Assembly: GCA_022652945.1 (NCBI GenBank)
Contig: JALCRV010000011.1
Location: 17,934-81,933 of the forward strand
Source of the DNA: Bacilli bacterium
GTDB taxonomy: Bacteria > Bacillota_I > Bacilli_A > RFN20 > CAG-288
Length of the DNA: 64,000 bases
Direction of reading: 5' to 3'
The number at the start of each line of letters is the position of its first letter. Within the stretch, counting starts at the first letter, position 1. The notes below the pieces were generated by a model. It searched no databases, was not told where the DNA came from, and saw only the letters and a program-made list of their open reading frames with translations. The position numbers and the translations under genes were made by a program. Shown in pieces: positions 36,401 to 43,994 of this stretch.

Positions 36401-37485
36401 TAAGGACACCTTTAAACGGGGTGCTCGGTTTTACTAAGCTCGCTTTAAAGGAAAAAGACCCGGAGAAGAAAGAAGAACTGATGAGAAAGGTCGACCTCTC
36501 CGGAAAATTGCTTCTCGATCTGATAAACGATACTTTAGAGCTTTCGAGAATCGAAAGCGGGAAGAGCGCCAACGAGCCGGAAATCTGTACGCCAAATGAA
36601 CTTCTTCCTGCTGTGATTACCGCCTTAAGGCCTTCGGCGGAATTAAAGCAAATTAACCTTGAAGTCGATATGACAAACTATCCGACTGCTCCTTTATGGT
36701 GCGATCGGCTGAAGATTCAGAAAATCTTCCTTAATCTGCTCTCAAACGCCATTAAATATACCCAGCAAGGCGGGAAAGTAAGCGTCTGTTTTAAAAAATC
36801 TTCCGCTGAGAAAAAACATCTGATCTTCCTTATTAAGGATAACGGGATCGGAATGAGCGAAGAATTTATGAAGATCATGTACGAGCCCTTCTCCCAGGAG
36901 AACCGTTCGGAAGTCTTGAAAGTCTCCGGGACGGGGTTAGGGCTTTCCTTAGTTAAACGTCTAGTCGATCTTTTAGGCGGAAGGATCAGCTGCCAAAGTG
37001 AACTCCATAAGGGAACCTCCTTTGAAGTTGACTTGCCATATGAGGAAATAAAAGGGAAAAAGATCACCTCCAAAGAAGCGGAAGAGAAGGATTATGATTT
37101 AACTAACAAAAGAGTTCTCCTCTGTGAAGATAATCAGATGAATCAAGAGATCGCCACGATGCTTTTAAACGAAAAAGGCGCAATCGTCGATTGGGCGGTA
37201 GATGGTCAGGAAGGTGTGAAGAAGTTCACTTCTAGCCCGGATGGTTTTTATAGTTTGATTTTGATGGATATGCGGATGCCGCATCTTGATGGTCTGCAAG
37301 CGACTAAGGCAATAAGGGCCCTTGAACGATTCGATGCTAAACTCATCCCGATAATTGCCATGACCGCCGATGCTTTTGAAGAAAGCGTCAAAGCCGCTAA
37401 GGAAGCCGGCATGAACGGGTATCTTACTAAGCCGATTATCCCGGAGAAAATGTTCGCTTTGATCGGAAAACTTTGCTCTAAGTAA
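33469..37485 (+). CDS. Cytoplasmic multi-PAS hybrid sensor histidine kinase
   Basis: A 1338-residue protein without membrane helices. The N-terminal ~950 residues hold several PAS/PAC repeats (for example FWKDSERRFLGANRAFLDYY near residue 165 and a DVTREKN PAC ending near 680). HisKA carries phospho-acceptor His976 (SSMSHDLRTPLNGVLGF), followed by the ATPase domain (DNGIGM, GTGLGLS) and a C-terminal receiver with phospho-acceptor Asp1267 (ILMDMRMPHLDGL). The ATG at 33469 has AAGGAGAAAGG; the ORF start at 33439 does not. It stands alone, so its output partner is unknown. PAS number suggests redox or small-molecule sensing in the cytoplasm. Confidence 0.9.
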   Translation: MELHTYPLTEEERQTIKANPLAFAAFRVNMDKLELVEGSEAFLKIFPLPYEILKKDFYAAVKDLTLKEDRDQVFADFQLAEYNHEGILKSSFRLKGAEGDYTLFSINGQLFRLKDETVLIYCFISQEDEKTKDQKNLQADNERKDILFERILSTTKTAIFWKDSERRFLGANRAFLDYYGFKDEKSIIGKNDEDMGWHSDPDPFMNDEIRVLKEGVSTYRVEGKCFARGKERNIVASKSPIIVQGKILGLVGSFEDVTLEKGQEKQISDLNEKLKQAVIQHERLMEVFNVIIVKISLKDFSFVENGEAMLNMLGLSQKEFLEKYDGKFSALFQGEYQEEFTHLQTSISSALADKRASLNFNMKVPAVYGPIWISGALSFSDYLLLENKPASFIMVCRDVSQLVLVQKKLAVAEIEAHKAQVLERQSHEQSMFIDEVPSGLGALLIKNGQAEERIRINKFLAKRIALDEKAGNIVPLEDFVECIHPDERESFMDNLHQTINLKGAISSQYRLLSKAGTYFYNAVRFSYSSHASEQEVVYFAFSDITEIKEAESKVLESQHFYREVVRAAKLSTWVYDIKTHSVEVDEEASPLLESLNTGGGLCVSNLPDSLLPYIEPKDRERLIEIYKKIERGEDATGEFWLKSDQFQGSRCERINYIVEKDEDGKPIRAIGLGQDVTREKNNEERYKREIRILKEIDEGSLLSKGHFNLTKNLVLEYVSKDNDVFKARPFGSYNEAIKAFTDLLENENEKKKVLEKIDPLNLMLAYQNGEMTSNIVYHCRIDGQLPSFISLNLHTYLIPETGDLELFTYAYDITDKVENDRIMSLISERDFDYIGLIFSKENKFEFIKKTQAILFPEVRQLTDYSTCCSYVKKNFVNDDEIEQFEKATSLSEILEGLKENGHHVANYHRTESGKVLAKQLDYFWLEKEYGIILVVRADITASFKRDQEQMKTIQKAKLEADKANEAKSAFLSSMSHDLRTPLNGVLGFTKLALKEKDPEKKEELMRKVDLSGKLLLDLINDTLELSRIESGKSANEPEICTPNELLPAVITALRPSAELKQINLEVDMTNYPTAPLWCDRLKIQKIFLNLLSNAIKYTQQGGKVSVCFKKSSAEKKHLIFLIKDNGIGMSEEFMKIMYEPFSQENRSEVLKVSGTGLGLSLVKRLVDLLGGRISCQSELHKGTSFEVDLPYEEIKGKKITSKEAEEKDYDLTNKRVLLCEDNQMNQEIATMLLNEKGAIVDWAVDGQEGVKKFTSSPDGFYSLILMDMRMPHLDGLQATKAIRALERFDAKLIPIIAMTADAFEESVKAAKEAGMNGYLTKPIIPEKMFALIGKLCSK

Positions 37486-37502
37486 ACCGAGTTTTTCTTC
37501 CG

Positions 37503-37524
37503 CCGAATTGGCTTTTTTTTTGCT
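37503..37524 (+). terminator. Possible weak terminator after the hybrid kinase
   Basis: A short GCC/GGC hairpin is followed by a run of nine T residues. The stem is only 3-4 pairs, so termination may be inefficient. Confidence 0.35.
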
Positions 37525-37614
37525 TAAAAAGATCTTATTTTCCTCTCCGAATTACTTTTTTCAAAAATTGGGGAAAAGAAGTCTTAAAAAGGGGTGTATC
37601 TCTCTTTTTGTTTA

Positions 37615-37623
37615 TGCTATTAT
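37615..37623 (+). promoter_or_regulatory. Extended -10 promoter of the EF-G-like gene
   Basis: TGCTATTAT ends at 37623. The cre site begins five bases further on, close to or over the transcription start, and the GTG start is 38 nt downstream. Confidence 0.5.
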
Positions 37624-37628
37624 CAATG

Positions 37629-37642
37629 TGTAAGCGGTTTCA
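37629..37642. promoter_or_regulatory. cre site downstream of the EF-G-like promoter
   Basis: TGTAAGCGGTTTCA matches TGWAANCGNTNWCA at every position. Located at about +1, bound CcpA should block initiation, so the gene would be expressed when preferred carbon is scarce. Confidence 0.75.
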
Positions 37643-37660
37643 CGAAAGGAGGAAATCATT

Positions 37661-39715
37661 GTGTTATACGGTCCTGATAAGATACGCAACATCGCCGTTG
37701 TCGGCCATCAGGGAAGCGGCAAGACGAGCCTAGTCGAGTCGATGGCCTTTAAATCCGGCCTGATTCCGGAAAAAGGCACGATTTTAGCGAAGAACACTAT
37801 CTCCGATTTCATGAAAGAAGAAAAACAGAGACAAGTATCCTTAGCCTCAGCGGTCGTACCTATTGAACATAATGGGTGCAAATTGAATCTTATCGATCTC
37901 CCCGGGAATGACGATTTCATTTTCGAGACGATCGGCATCACGAGGATCGTTAAAGGCGCCATCCTGGTGATCGATGCCTACAAAGGCGTAGAAGCGGGGA
38001 CCATTAAGCATTTCAAGATGCTTAAGAAGAGAGGGGTCCCTATTTTAATTTTCATCAATAAGATGGATAAAGAGAATATCGACTTTACCGCTCTCTTATC
38101 CGAAATCTATCGCAAGCTTGATTCCAAGCACTGCGTTCCGTTCTCCTATCCGATGGGCCATAAAGACGGTTTTGATGGCTTCGTCAATGTCGTTGAGCTG
38201 AAAGCCCGTAAATACGATGGCAAGACCTGCCATGATGATGTAATCTACGAAGATAAGAAACAACTCGTTTTCGCTCTGCATAATAGACTATGTGAAGCGG
38301 TCGCTACCACCAACGACGAAATGCTGGAAAGATTCTTCTCCGGCCAGCCTCTGACTAACGAAGAAATCCGCACCGGTTTACGCCATGCGGTCCTCGACGG
38401 GGAACTGTATCCGATCTTAGTCGGAGCCGCCGAGAAAGATATCGGCATCGAGACTTTGATGGATAAACTGGTCGAATACTTGCCTTCGCCTTTGGATCTG
38501 AAGCCGATTCCGGCTGTCGATCAAGACGGCAAGGAATACGATGTCAAGACCAGCATCGATGAGCCGACGTCCTTAATTGTCTTTAAGAACAACTATAACG
38601 CCTACCAGGGCTTGATTTCCTATTTCAAAGTCCAGTCTGGCGTTGTTAAGCTCGGCGATGAAATGATCTGCCCGAATAACGGACAGACCTACAAGATCAT
38701 GACGTTATTTGAAGTCTGCGGTGAAAAGATGACTCCGGTCAAGGAAATCGGAGCGGGCGATATCGGCGCCACCACACGTTTAGCCGATATGAAGCTCTCC
38801 TTCACCCTTTGCGATCCGAATCATAAAGTCACCTTTAAGGAAATCAAATATCCGACTCCGACTTACTTTAATGCGATCGTCCCGGAGACGAAAAAAGATT
38901 CCGATAAGCTCTTCCAGGCGGTTGATAAGCTGATGGTCGGCGATCCGACAATCGGCCTAAAGAAGGAAGAAACCACCGGACAGATTCTGATTGGCGGTGT
39001 TTCCCAGACCCATCTTTCTTATATCTTGAAGAGACTTACTGATGATTACGGCCTCGCCTTCCATACTGAACCGGTGAAGATTTCTTATCGAGAGACCATC
39101 ACCCAGGCGGCGGAAGCGGAGGGAAGATATGTTAAGCAGACGGGCGGTGCGGGTTTCTACGGCATCGTCAATATGAAATTCGAGCCGGCAAATGAGACCT
39201 CCTTCCAGTCCACGGTCTTCGGCGGACATATCGATAAAGGATACTTCCCGGCGGTTGAAAAAGGCTTCAGGGAAGCTTTGCTGGCGGGCGGGTTGATTAA
39301 GGCCCCGGTCATCAATGTCAAAGCGACCTTGTTAGATGGTAAACAGCACGCGGTCGATTCAAACGAAATGGCCTTTAAGAACGCAGGAATGCTGGCTTTC
39401 CGCAACGCTTATAACGATTGCAAGCCGATCCTGTTGGAGCCTTTCGATAAACTGACCGTGAACGTTCCGATCGATTATCTGGGCGCGGTCTTGACGGATC
39501 TGACTAAGCGCAGAGCGAGAATCCTTTCCACCGAGGATTCCGGTGACAATAACATGGATGTTATCGCCATTGTCCCGGAGAGCGAGATCTTGGAGTACAC
39601 TAACGAGTTGAAGTCTATTTCTAAAGGAACCGCCTTCTTTAACCTAACCTTCGAGGATTACGAAAGAGTCCCTGATCAGCTGGCTAAGGATATCATCCTG
39701 AAAGCCAACAGCTAA
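37661..39715 (+). CDS. EF-G-like translation factor (EF-G2-type paralog) lacking the catalytic histidine
   Basis: A 684-residue translational GTPase-fold protein with the EF-G domain order. The P-loop is GHQGSGKT (15-22) instead of GHxDxGKT, NKMD is intact (133-136), and the switch II motif DxPGH reads DLPGND, with Asn83 at the position of the histidine that activates water in EF-G. GTP binding is likely kept while hydrolysis may be lost. Domain IV-like sequence (GGAGFYG, then EPFDKLTVNVP) is present. GTG start with AAAGGAGG. It is single, controlled by a cre site, and is not the housekeeping fusA. Tetracycline-protection proteins keep GHVDAGKT, so that alternative is unlikely. Confidence 0.83.
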   Translation: MLYGPDKIRNIAVVGHQGSGKTSLVESMAFKSGLIPEKGTILAKNTISDFMKEEKQRQVSLASAVVPIEHNGCKLNLIDLPGNDDFIFETIGITRIVKGAILVIDAYKGVEAGTIKHFKMLKKRGVPILIFINKMDKENIDFTALLSEIYRKLDSKHCVPFSYPMGHKDGFDGFVNVVELKARKYDGKTCHDDVIYEDKKQLVFALHNRLCEAVATTNDEMLERFFSGQPLTNEEIRTGLRHAVLDGELYPILVGAAEKDIGIETLMDKLVEYLPSPLDLKPIPAVDQDGKEYDVKTSIDEPTSLIVFKNNYNAYQGLISYFKVQSGVVKLGDEMICPNNGQTYKIMTLFEVCGEKMTPVKEIGAGDIGATTRLADMKLSFTLCDPNHKVTFKEIKYPTPTYFNAIVPETKKDSDKLFQAVDKLMVGDPTIGLKKEETTGQILIGGVSQTHLSYILKRLTDDYGLAFHTEPVKISYRETITQAAEAEGRYVKQTGGAGFYGIVNMKFEPANETSFQSTVFGGHIDKGYFPAVEKGFREALLAGGLIKAPVINVKATLLDGKQHAVDSNEMAFKNAGMLAFRNAYNDCKPILLEPFDKLTVNVPIDYLGAVLTDLTKRRARILSTEDSGDNNMDVIAIVPESEILEYTNELKSISKGTAFFNLTFEDYERVPDQLAKDIILKANS

Positions 39716-39746
39716 TAAGACGGCTTTGATCAGCTAACTTGAAAAG

Positions 39747-39775
39747 CCTGCGGAGAAGTTTTTCCGCAGGTTTTT
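39747..39775 (+). terminator. Rho-independent terminator
   Basis: CCTGCGGA (39747-39754) pairs with TCCGCAGG (39763-39770), followed by TTTTT. Confidence 0.9.
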
Positions 39776-39838
39776 CTTTTGAGGCAAAATTTTTGAAGTA
39801 CAATATTATTAATCTACATATTAATCTTGGGAGGTTTT

Positions 39839-40333
39839 ATGGGACTTTGCATTAAGGAAAAAGTCTTTTCTTGGAGCGAGGCGTACGACGTCTACGACGA
39901 AAATGGCAACGTCAAATATACCGTAAAAGGAGAAGTCTTCTCCTTGGGGCATAAAATCCATATTTATGATTTAGAAGGCAAAGAAGTCGCTTCGGTCATT
40001 GAGAAAGTCTGGAGCTTTCTCAAGAATTTCCGCATCTTTATCAACGGGGAAGAGAAAGGCGCCATCAAGGAAAAGTTCTCGTTTTTCCATCCTAAATACA
40101 ATGTTGATTTCCTCGATCTGGAAGTGGAAGGGGATATCTTCGATTGGAATTATCAGATGACTAAAGGCGGGACTATCGTGGCGACGATGCAAAGAAAGGT
40201 CTTCAGCTGGGCGAGCACGTTTTATCTCGATTGTGCCTTAAAAACGGATGAAGTCAGTTACTTAGCTTTAGCGATTGCTATCGATGCCGCGCATAATGAT
40301 GACGAGATGGCTCTGATTGCATCCGGAATGTAA
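39839..40333 (+). CDS. LURP-one-related / scramblase-fold protein
   Basis: A 164-residue protein of the LURP-one-related (YxjI-like) type: repeated beta-strand units such as FSWSEAYDVYDENGNVKYTV and HKIHIYDLEGKEVASV that form the tubby/scramblase-like barrel, and a hydrophobic C-terminal helix (YLALAIAIDAA). No signal peptide. I use ATG 39839 with GGGAGG just upstream; the frame opens earlier with a TTG that overlaps the ribosome-binding site. Bacterial members have no proven role. It is a single-gene unit with terminators on both sides. Confidence 0.78.
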   Translation: MGLCIKEKVFSWSEAYDVYDENGNVKYTVKGEVFSLGHKIHIYDLEGKEVASVIEKVWSFLKNFRIFINGEEKGAIKEKFSFFHPKYNVDFLDLEVEGDIFDWNYQMTKGGTIVATMQRKVFSWASTFYLDCALKTDEVSYLALAIAIDAAHNDDEMALIASGM

Positions 40334-40369
40334 TTAGTTTCTTCATTTGCTTTTTCTCTGAATTTACCA

Positions 40370-40412
40370 AAACGGGGATTGCTTTAATTTTAAAAATCCC
40401 CGTTTCCTTTTT
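40370..40412 (+). terminator. Rho-independent terminator
   Basis: AAACGGGGATT (40370-40380) pairs perfectly with AATCCCCGTTT (40395-40405), followed by CCTTTTT. Confidence 0.88.
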
Positions 40413-40479
40413 GCTTTTTAATGTATATCAAGAACCGATACAGGACAATGTTATCATATTTTTTAGAGAGGTAATCAAT

Positions 40480-40557
40480 ATGAGCAGCGGAATCGGTTTC
40501 TGGGGCGTAGTCGGTGCGGTGATTGTGGCCGCGATTATCTTAGCGGTCCTCGGCTAG
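40480..40557 (+). CDS. 25-residue single-helix membrane peptide
   Basis: The frame encodes MSSGIGFWGVVGAVIVAAI and six more residues, ILAVLG, then stop: one hydrophobic transmembrane helix with no charges. GAGAGG lies 9 nt upstream of the ATG, an extended -10 (TGTTATCAT, 40449-40457) lies just before that, and a terminator follows at 40583. A promoter, a ribosome-binding site, a small frame and a terminator in 170 nt argue that it is a real gene. Function is unknown; such peptides may modulate a membrane complex or act as a toxin-like peptide. Confidence 0.6.
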   Translation: MSSGIGFWGVVGAVIVAAIILAVLG

Positions 40558-40582
40558 TCTTATTCTTGCGGCTTTTTTACTG

Positions 40583-40613
40583 AAAAAAGTCTTTTTATAA
40601 AGGCTTTTTTATT
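40583..40613 (+). terminator. Rho-independent terminator after the small peptide
   Basis: AAAAAAGTCTTT (40583-40594) pairs with AAAGGCTTTTTT (40599-40610), loop TTAT, with the 3' arm forming the T-tract. Confidence 0.75.
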
Positions 40614-40650
40614 TTACTGAAAATGCATAGATGCTTACTAGGAGGGACAG

Positions 40651-41109
40651 ATGGAAGTCATCCATATCGATTATCCATATAAAAGAAAAAAGAATCTCTG
40701 GATCAATCTAGTTTTAATTATTGTAGTCCTCTCCTTATATTCCTTAAATAGTTTTTTTATAAAGCCGAGCCTGCCGGAAGAGAAGAACTTTTTCGAATAT
40801 GTGATGGAGAACCATTTTAATGATTTTCTGTGTCCGATTTTAATTTGTGCTCTGCTGAATGTGACCGCCCTCGGAGTAAAAAAACAACTCGTAGTCTTCT
40901 GGCTAATCTATCTTCTTCTTTTTATCTTTTCCTCATTTATGTGGGAATACGTTAGACCTTATATTCTTCAAGTCTTCAATCCTTTACATAAAACTCCTCA
41001 TTTTCTCTGGGGAGATATCCTCGCTTATTTTCTCGGATATCTAAGTTATTATGTCTTTTATATCTGCCTGTACGATAAAAGAAAGAACCTGAAAGAGACA
41101 GGGAAGTGA
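40651..41109 (+). CDS. Small four-helix membrane protein, possibly VanZ-related
   Basis: A 152-residue protein with four hydrophobic helices. AGGAGGG precedes the ATG. The NHFNDFLCP segment and the later order Trp-Glu ... Asp-Ile-Leu ... Gly in FMWEYVRP and LWGDILAYFLGYLSYY resemble the conserved-residue order of VanZ-like proteins, but the match is loose. It stands alone between the small-peptide terminator and the convergent AraC-GH39 gene. Function is unknown. Confidence 0.55.
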   Translation: MEVIHIDYPYKRKKNLWINLVLIIVVLSLYSLNSFFIKPSLPEEKNFFEYVMENHFNDFLCPILICALLNVTALGVKKQLVVFWLIYLLLFIFSSFMWEYVRPYILQVFNPLHKTPHFLWGDILAYFLGYLSYYVFYICLYDKRKNLKETGK

Positions 41110-41127
41110 AATATTAGAAAATTAGGC

Positions 41128-43638
41128 TTATTCTAGGGATTTTTTAGTAATCTTCAGCATTCTGATCTCATGGGGCTGCAAAGTCACTTCATATTTAAGA
41201 ACTCCGTCTTTACCGACCTCCGCTTCATGGAGGCGGTAAGAAGGATGGCATTCGACTTTTAACATCCTTTCGCTTTCTTGATCAGGCAGCTCCAATCCGT
41301 TAGTCATCTTCATCCATTGATCGAAAACTGAGCCGTGAGTCCGGTTAACGTATTCCTCTTCCAGACGGTAAGTCCCTTGAGGCATATTGGTAAAGCGGAT
41401 AAAGACATCCTTAGAGGTCTGAGCTTGGAAGGCATCGTAACGCTTCTCATTAGGCAAAGTGGAAAGCTGTCCTTCAGCGAAGAGATCGTTCACATGGATA
41501 TAATTCGACATCACGGCGACCAGATTATCTTCTTCCCCTTCCGTCACTATCAACTCATCTCCTTTAAAGACGAGCTCATCTTTCAGCTGAGCGAGGAAAT
41601 ACATTCCATAATAAGGCGGCTTCTTGATGCCGTTACGGGTAAATAAACCGTGTCCTCCATGGAACAAAGCGGCGTACTCGGGAACTTCAAAGATCGTATC
41701 GGACATCGACCAGTAAGCGTAGCCATCTAACTCATCGTAACAGTCGATGAGGTTTTTAACGATATAGGCACCTTTATAGGCGGTATCATTAATCAAAGAG
41801 CGATGGGAGGTTGTCGAATTCCATTCGGTGATATAGATCGGCAGATGGATCCCGGTCAGGGAAGTGAAATACTCCTGCTTTTCTTTGATTCTCCCAACCT
41901 CTTTTTTCATCGCATCGGGATCGATATCCATCTTGATCCCGTCGCCTTCGATCGCATCTTTAAAAATCATCCCGAGCTGGGACATCGGATAATAATTTAC
42001 ATGGAGAAAATCCGGGACTCGGGGAGCCATCTCTTTAAGAAGGTCCTCAACAAAGGTGCCTTTAGTTAAAGTCCAAGAGACTAAGGAAGGTGAACCGAAG
42101 CGGATATCGGAATCGATAGATTTCACCGCATCGAAAGTAGCGATATAGAACTTATTAAAGGAATGGAAATCGATAAAGCCGAACATCTTCGTATTCGTCT
42201 CCGGCTCATTCCATAAGGAGAAAAGCCAGGACTCTACTTCCTTCTTTCCGTAGCGGGTGAGGACGTGAAGGGTGAATTTTTTAACTAACTCCACCCATTT
42301 ATTCAAATCCTGCGGTTCCGAGGTGATTAAAGGAACATGGAAAACGGTCTTGTCCTTATATTTAGCGAGAGCTTCAGGCATAAAAGACAGCTGGACGAGA
42401 GGCTTTAAACCGATAGAGAGCAGAAAATCAAAAATCTTATCCAAAGAAGCAAAGTTAAAAATCTCTTTATGCTTATTATTAAAGGAATAGACGGATAAGG
42501 CATCATCGAAAAGACCGTGGAACTTAATATAATGGAATCCGATTTCCTTTTGCATTTCCTTCAGCATCGATTGGATATCTTCCCTTAAAAGGTCAGAAGC
42601 CCTCCCGACGGCGCAGAAGTTTTTAAAAGTGTGTTTTAACAGGCCGAGCCGCGCCTGAAAATCAACTTCGAAGGTCTTTGATACGGTGCCGGCGTGAGAT
42701 AAAGAAGAAGTCGAGATAGGTGCGTTTTCCAGCATCTCGAAAAGCTTAGCTAAGTAAGAAGACTTCTCGAAGTCCTGGTAAAAGGAAGAATTGTCGTTTT
42801 TCTCGTCATTGACCGGAGATGTAGACTTCTTTCTTGTCTTTGAAGGCAGTTCCTTATAAACCTTCTTATGCATGCTGACAAAAGAGCGGGTGTTATTAAA
42901 CCCGGATTGCTCGGCGATCTCATCGATTGAAAGGGAAGAGTTATATAAGAGAGTCTCCGCATGGTAAAATCGCTGCTCCGAAAGATAATCCTTAAAAGTC
43001 ATCCCGATGCTCTTATCAAAAAGGCGGGAAAGATAGGCCGGGGAGAAAGAAAACTTCTCCGCTAAGGAATTAAGAGAGATATCTTCTTTATAGTTCTCCT
43101 TAAGATAGGAAATTATTTCTTCAAACTTCGTCACTTGCTTTTCCGTAGGCAAACTTTGGATAGAGGAACGGAAATTAGTGATCAGTTCGAAATAAAGGCC
43201 CAAAGCCAAAGAGTGGATGCGGATTTCCGTATTGGCTGAATTCTCAGAATGGACCTTAACCATCTCAGCCATGAGTTTTTTGATCCAAGAGTAATCCTTG
43301 CTATGGTCTTTAGAAGAATCGACTTGGAAGGAAGCGTTCGTCTCGATCGTCGGATCCAGTTCCTTAGTGAAATCAATCTGCAGAGCTAAGATCACCGCCG
43401 ACTCTTTAGCGGAAATGGAATGCAAAGAATAAGGATTAATCAGGATCACATCATCCTCATTAAGCATCGAAGTCTTCCCATCGATGATGACCGAGCAGGA
43501 GTTCTCCAGGATATAGAGGATTTCATAGCAGGTCTGCCAATGGACGGGGAAGTATTTTGTCTTATGTAAAAAAATCTTGAGATTCAAAGGACCTTTAAAG
43601 TCGATAATCTGGTAGGCATTCTCAGAAGGGTTATTCAT
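41128..43638 (-). CDS. AraC-type regulator fused to a GH39 glycosidase domain
   Basis: An 836-residue cytoplasmic fusion. Residues ~1-160 are an AraC cupin sensor, ~170-265 the paired helix-turn-helix DNA-binding domain (SLAEKFSFSPAYLSRLF), and after a Ser-rich linker ~315-836 is a family 39 glycoside hydrolase of beta-xylosidase type. The catalytic residues look intact: acid/base Glu478 in SLWNEPE and nucleophile Glu605 in YITEWNS. It diverges from the importer and glycosidase operon at 43995, which it probably controls. The attached domain may sense or cleave the inducer. The ATG is 6 nt from a TATAAT, so the mRNA is probably leaderless. Confidence 0.88.
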   Translation of the reverse strand: MNNPSENAYQIIDFKGPLNLKIFLHKTKYFPVHWQTCYEILYILENSCSVIIDGKTSMLNEDDVILINPYSLHSISAKESAVILALQIDFTKELDPTIETNASFQVDSSKDHSKDYSWIKKLMAEMVKVHSENSANTEIRIHSLALGLYFELITNFRSSIQSLPTEKQVTKFEEIISYLKENYKEDISLNSLAEKFSFSPAYLSRLFDKSIGMTFKDYLSEQRFYHAETLLYNSSLSIDEIAEQSGFNNTRSFVSMHKKVYKELPSKTRKKSTSPVNDEKNDNSSFYQDFEKSSYLAKLFEMLENAPISTSSLSHAGTVSKTFEVDFQARLGLLKHTFKNFCAVGRASDLLREDIQSMLKEMQKEIGFHYIKFHGLFDDALSVYSFNNKHKEIFNFASLDKIFDFLLSIGLKPLVQLSFMPEALAKYKDKTVFHVPLITSEPQDLNKWVELVKKFTLHVLTRYGKKEVESWLFSLWNEPETNTKMFGFIDFHSFNKFYIATFDAVKSIDSDIRFGSPSLVSWTLTKGTFVEDLLKEMAPRVPDFLHVNYYPMSQLGMIFKDAIEGDGIKMDIDPDAMKKEVGRIKEKQEYFTSLTGIHLPIYITEWNSTTSHRSLINDTAYKGAYIVKNLIDCYDELDGYAYWSMSDTIFEVPEYAALFHGGHGLFTRNGIKKPPYYGMYFLAQLKDELVFKGDELIVTEGEEDNLVAVMSNYIHVNDLFAEGQLSTLPNEKRYDAFQAQTSKDVFIRFTNMPQGTYRLEEEYVNRTHGSVFDQWMKMTNGLELPDQESERMLKVECHPSYRLHEAEVGKDGVLKYEVTLQPHEIRMLKITKKSLE

Positions 43639-43994
43639 ATCTTTATTATAGGAAAGCCGAACTTAAAAGACAAATAAATGCACTTGATGAATACCCTTAC
43701 AATCACTTATTAACGTTATAAAATGGCTAAAAATGTCCAAAAATTAGCCCGATGGACTTCTTTATCTGAATTAATGATAAGCAGAAAACTCGCTTAAATA
43801 GGCCATTTATTTTAATTAATTTTAAAAAGTGCAAAAAATTGACCTAAAGAAAATATGGAAGCGCTTAAAAATGTCAAAAAGGGATAAGAAATTGCTCTCA
43901 AGTGGGTGACTTTCAGCCTTTCTCGCTTTCCAAGACTCGCTTAAAGTGATAGTAGTCCTAGCAGGTATGAGACTGAATGAAAGGAAGAGACCAC
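43639..43994. other. Divergent regulatory region of the glycoside-utilisation locus
   Basis: About 355 nt between the AraC-GH39 gene and the ATPase gene. It holds the AraC promoter, the AAAAATTGACCTA element (43834-43846) shared with the hybrid-kinase upstream region, an AAGCGCTT palindrome (43859-43866), and two similar AT-rich strings, TAAAAATGTCCAAAAA near 43729 and TAAAAATGTCAAAAAG near 43866, that may be direct-repeat AraC sites. No gene is seen. Confidence 0.5.
43645..43673 (-). promoter_or_regulatory. Promoter of the AraC-GH39 gene, leaderless
   Basis: On the minus strand TTGTCT (43673-43668), 17-nt spacer, TATAAT (43650-43645), then AAAGAT and the ATG at 43638. The expected start of transcription is the A of the start codon. 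Confidence 0.65.

Noticed and set aside
37661..39715. Tetracycline-resistance ribosomal-protection protein
   Set aside because: The P-loop and switch II motifs differ from TetM-type proteins, which keep GHVDAGKT and DTPGH.
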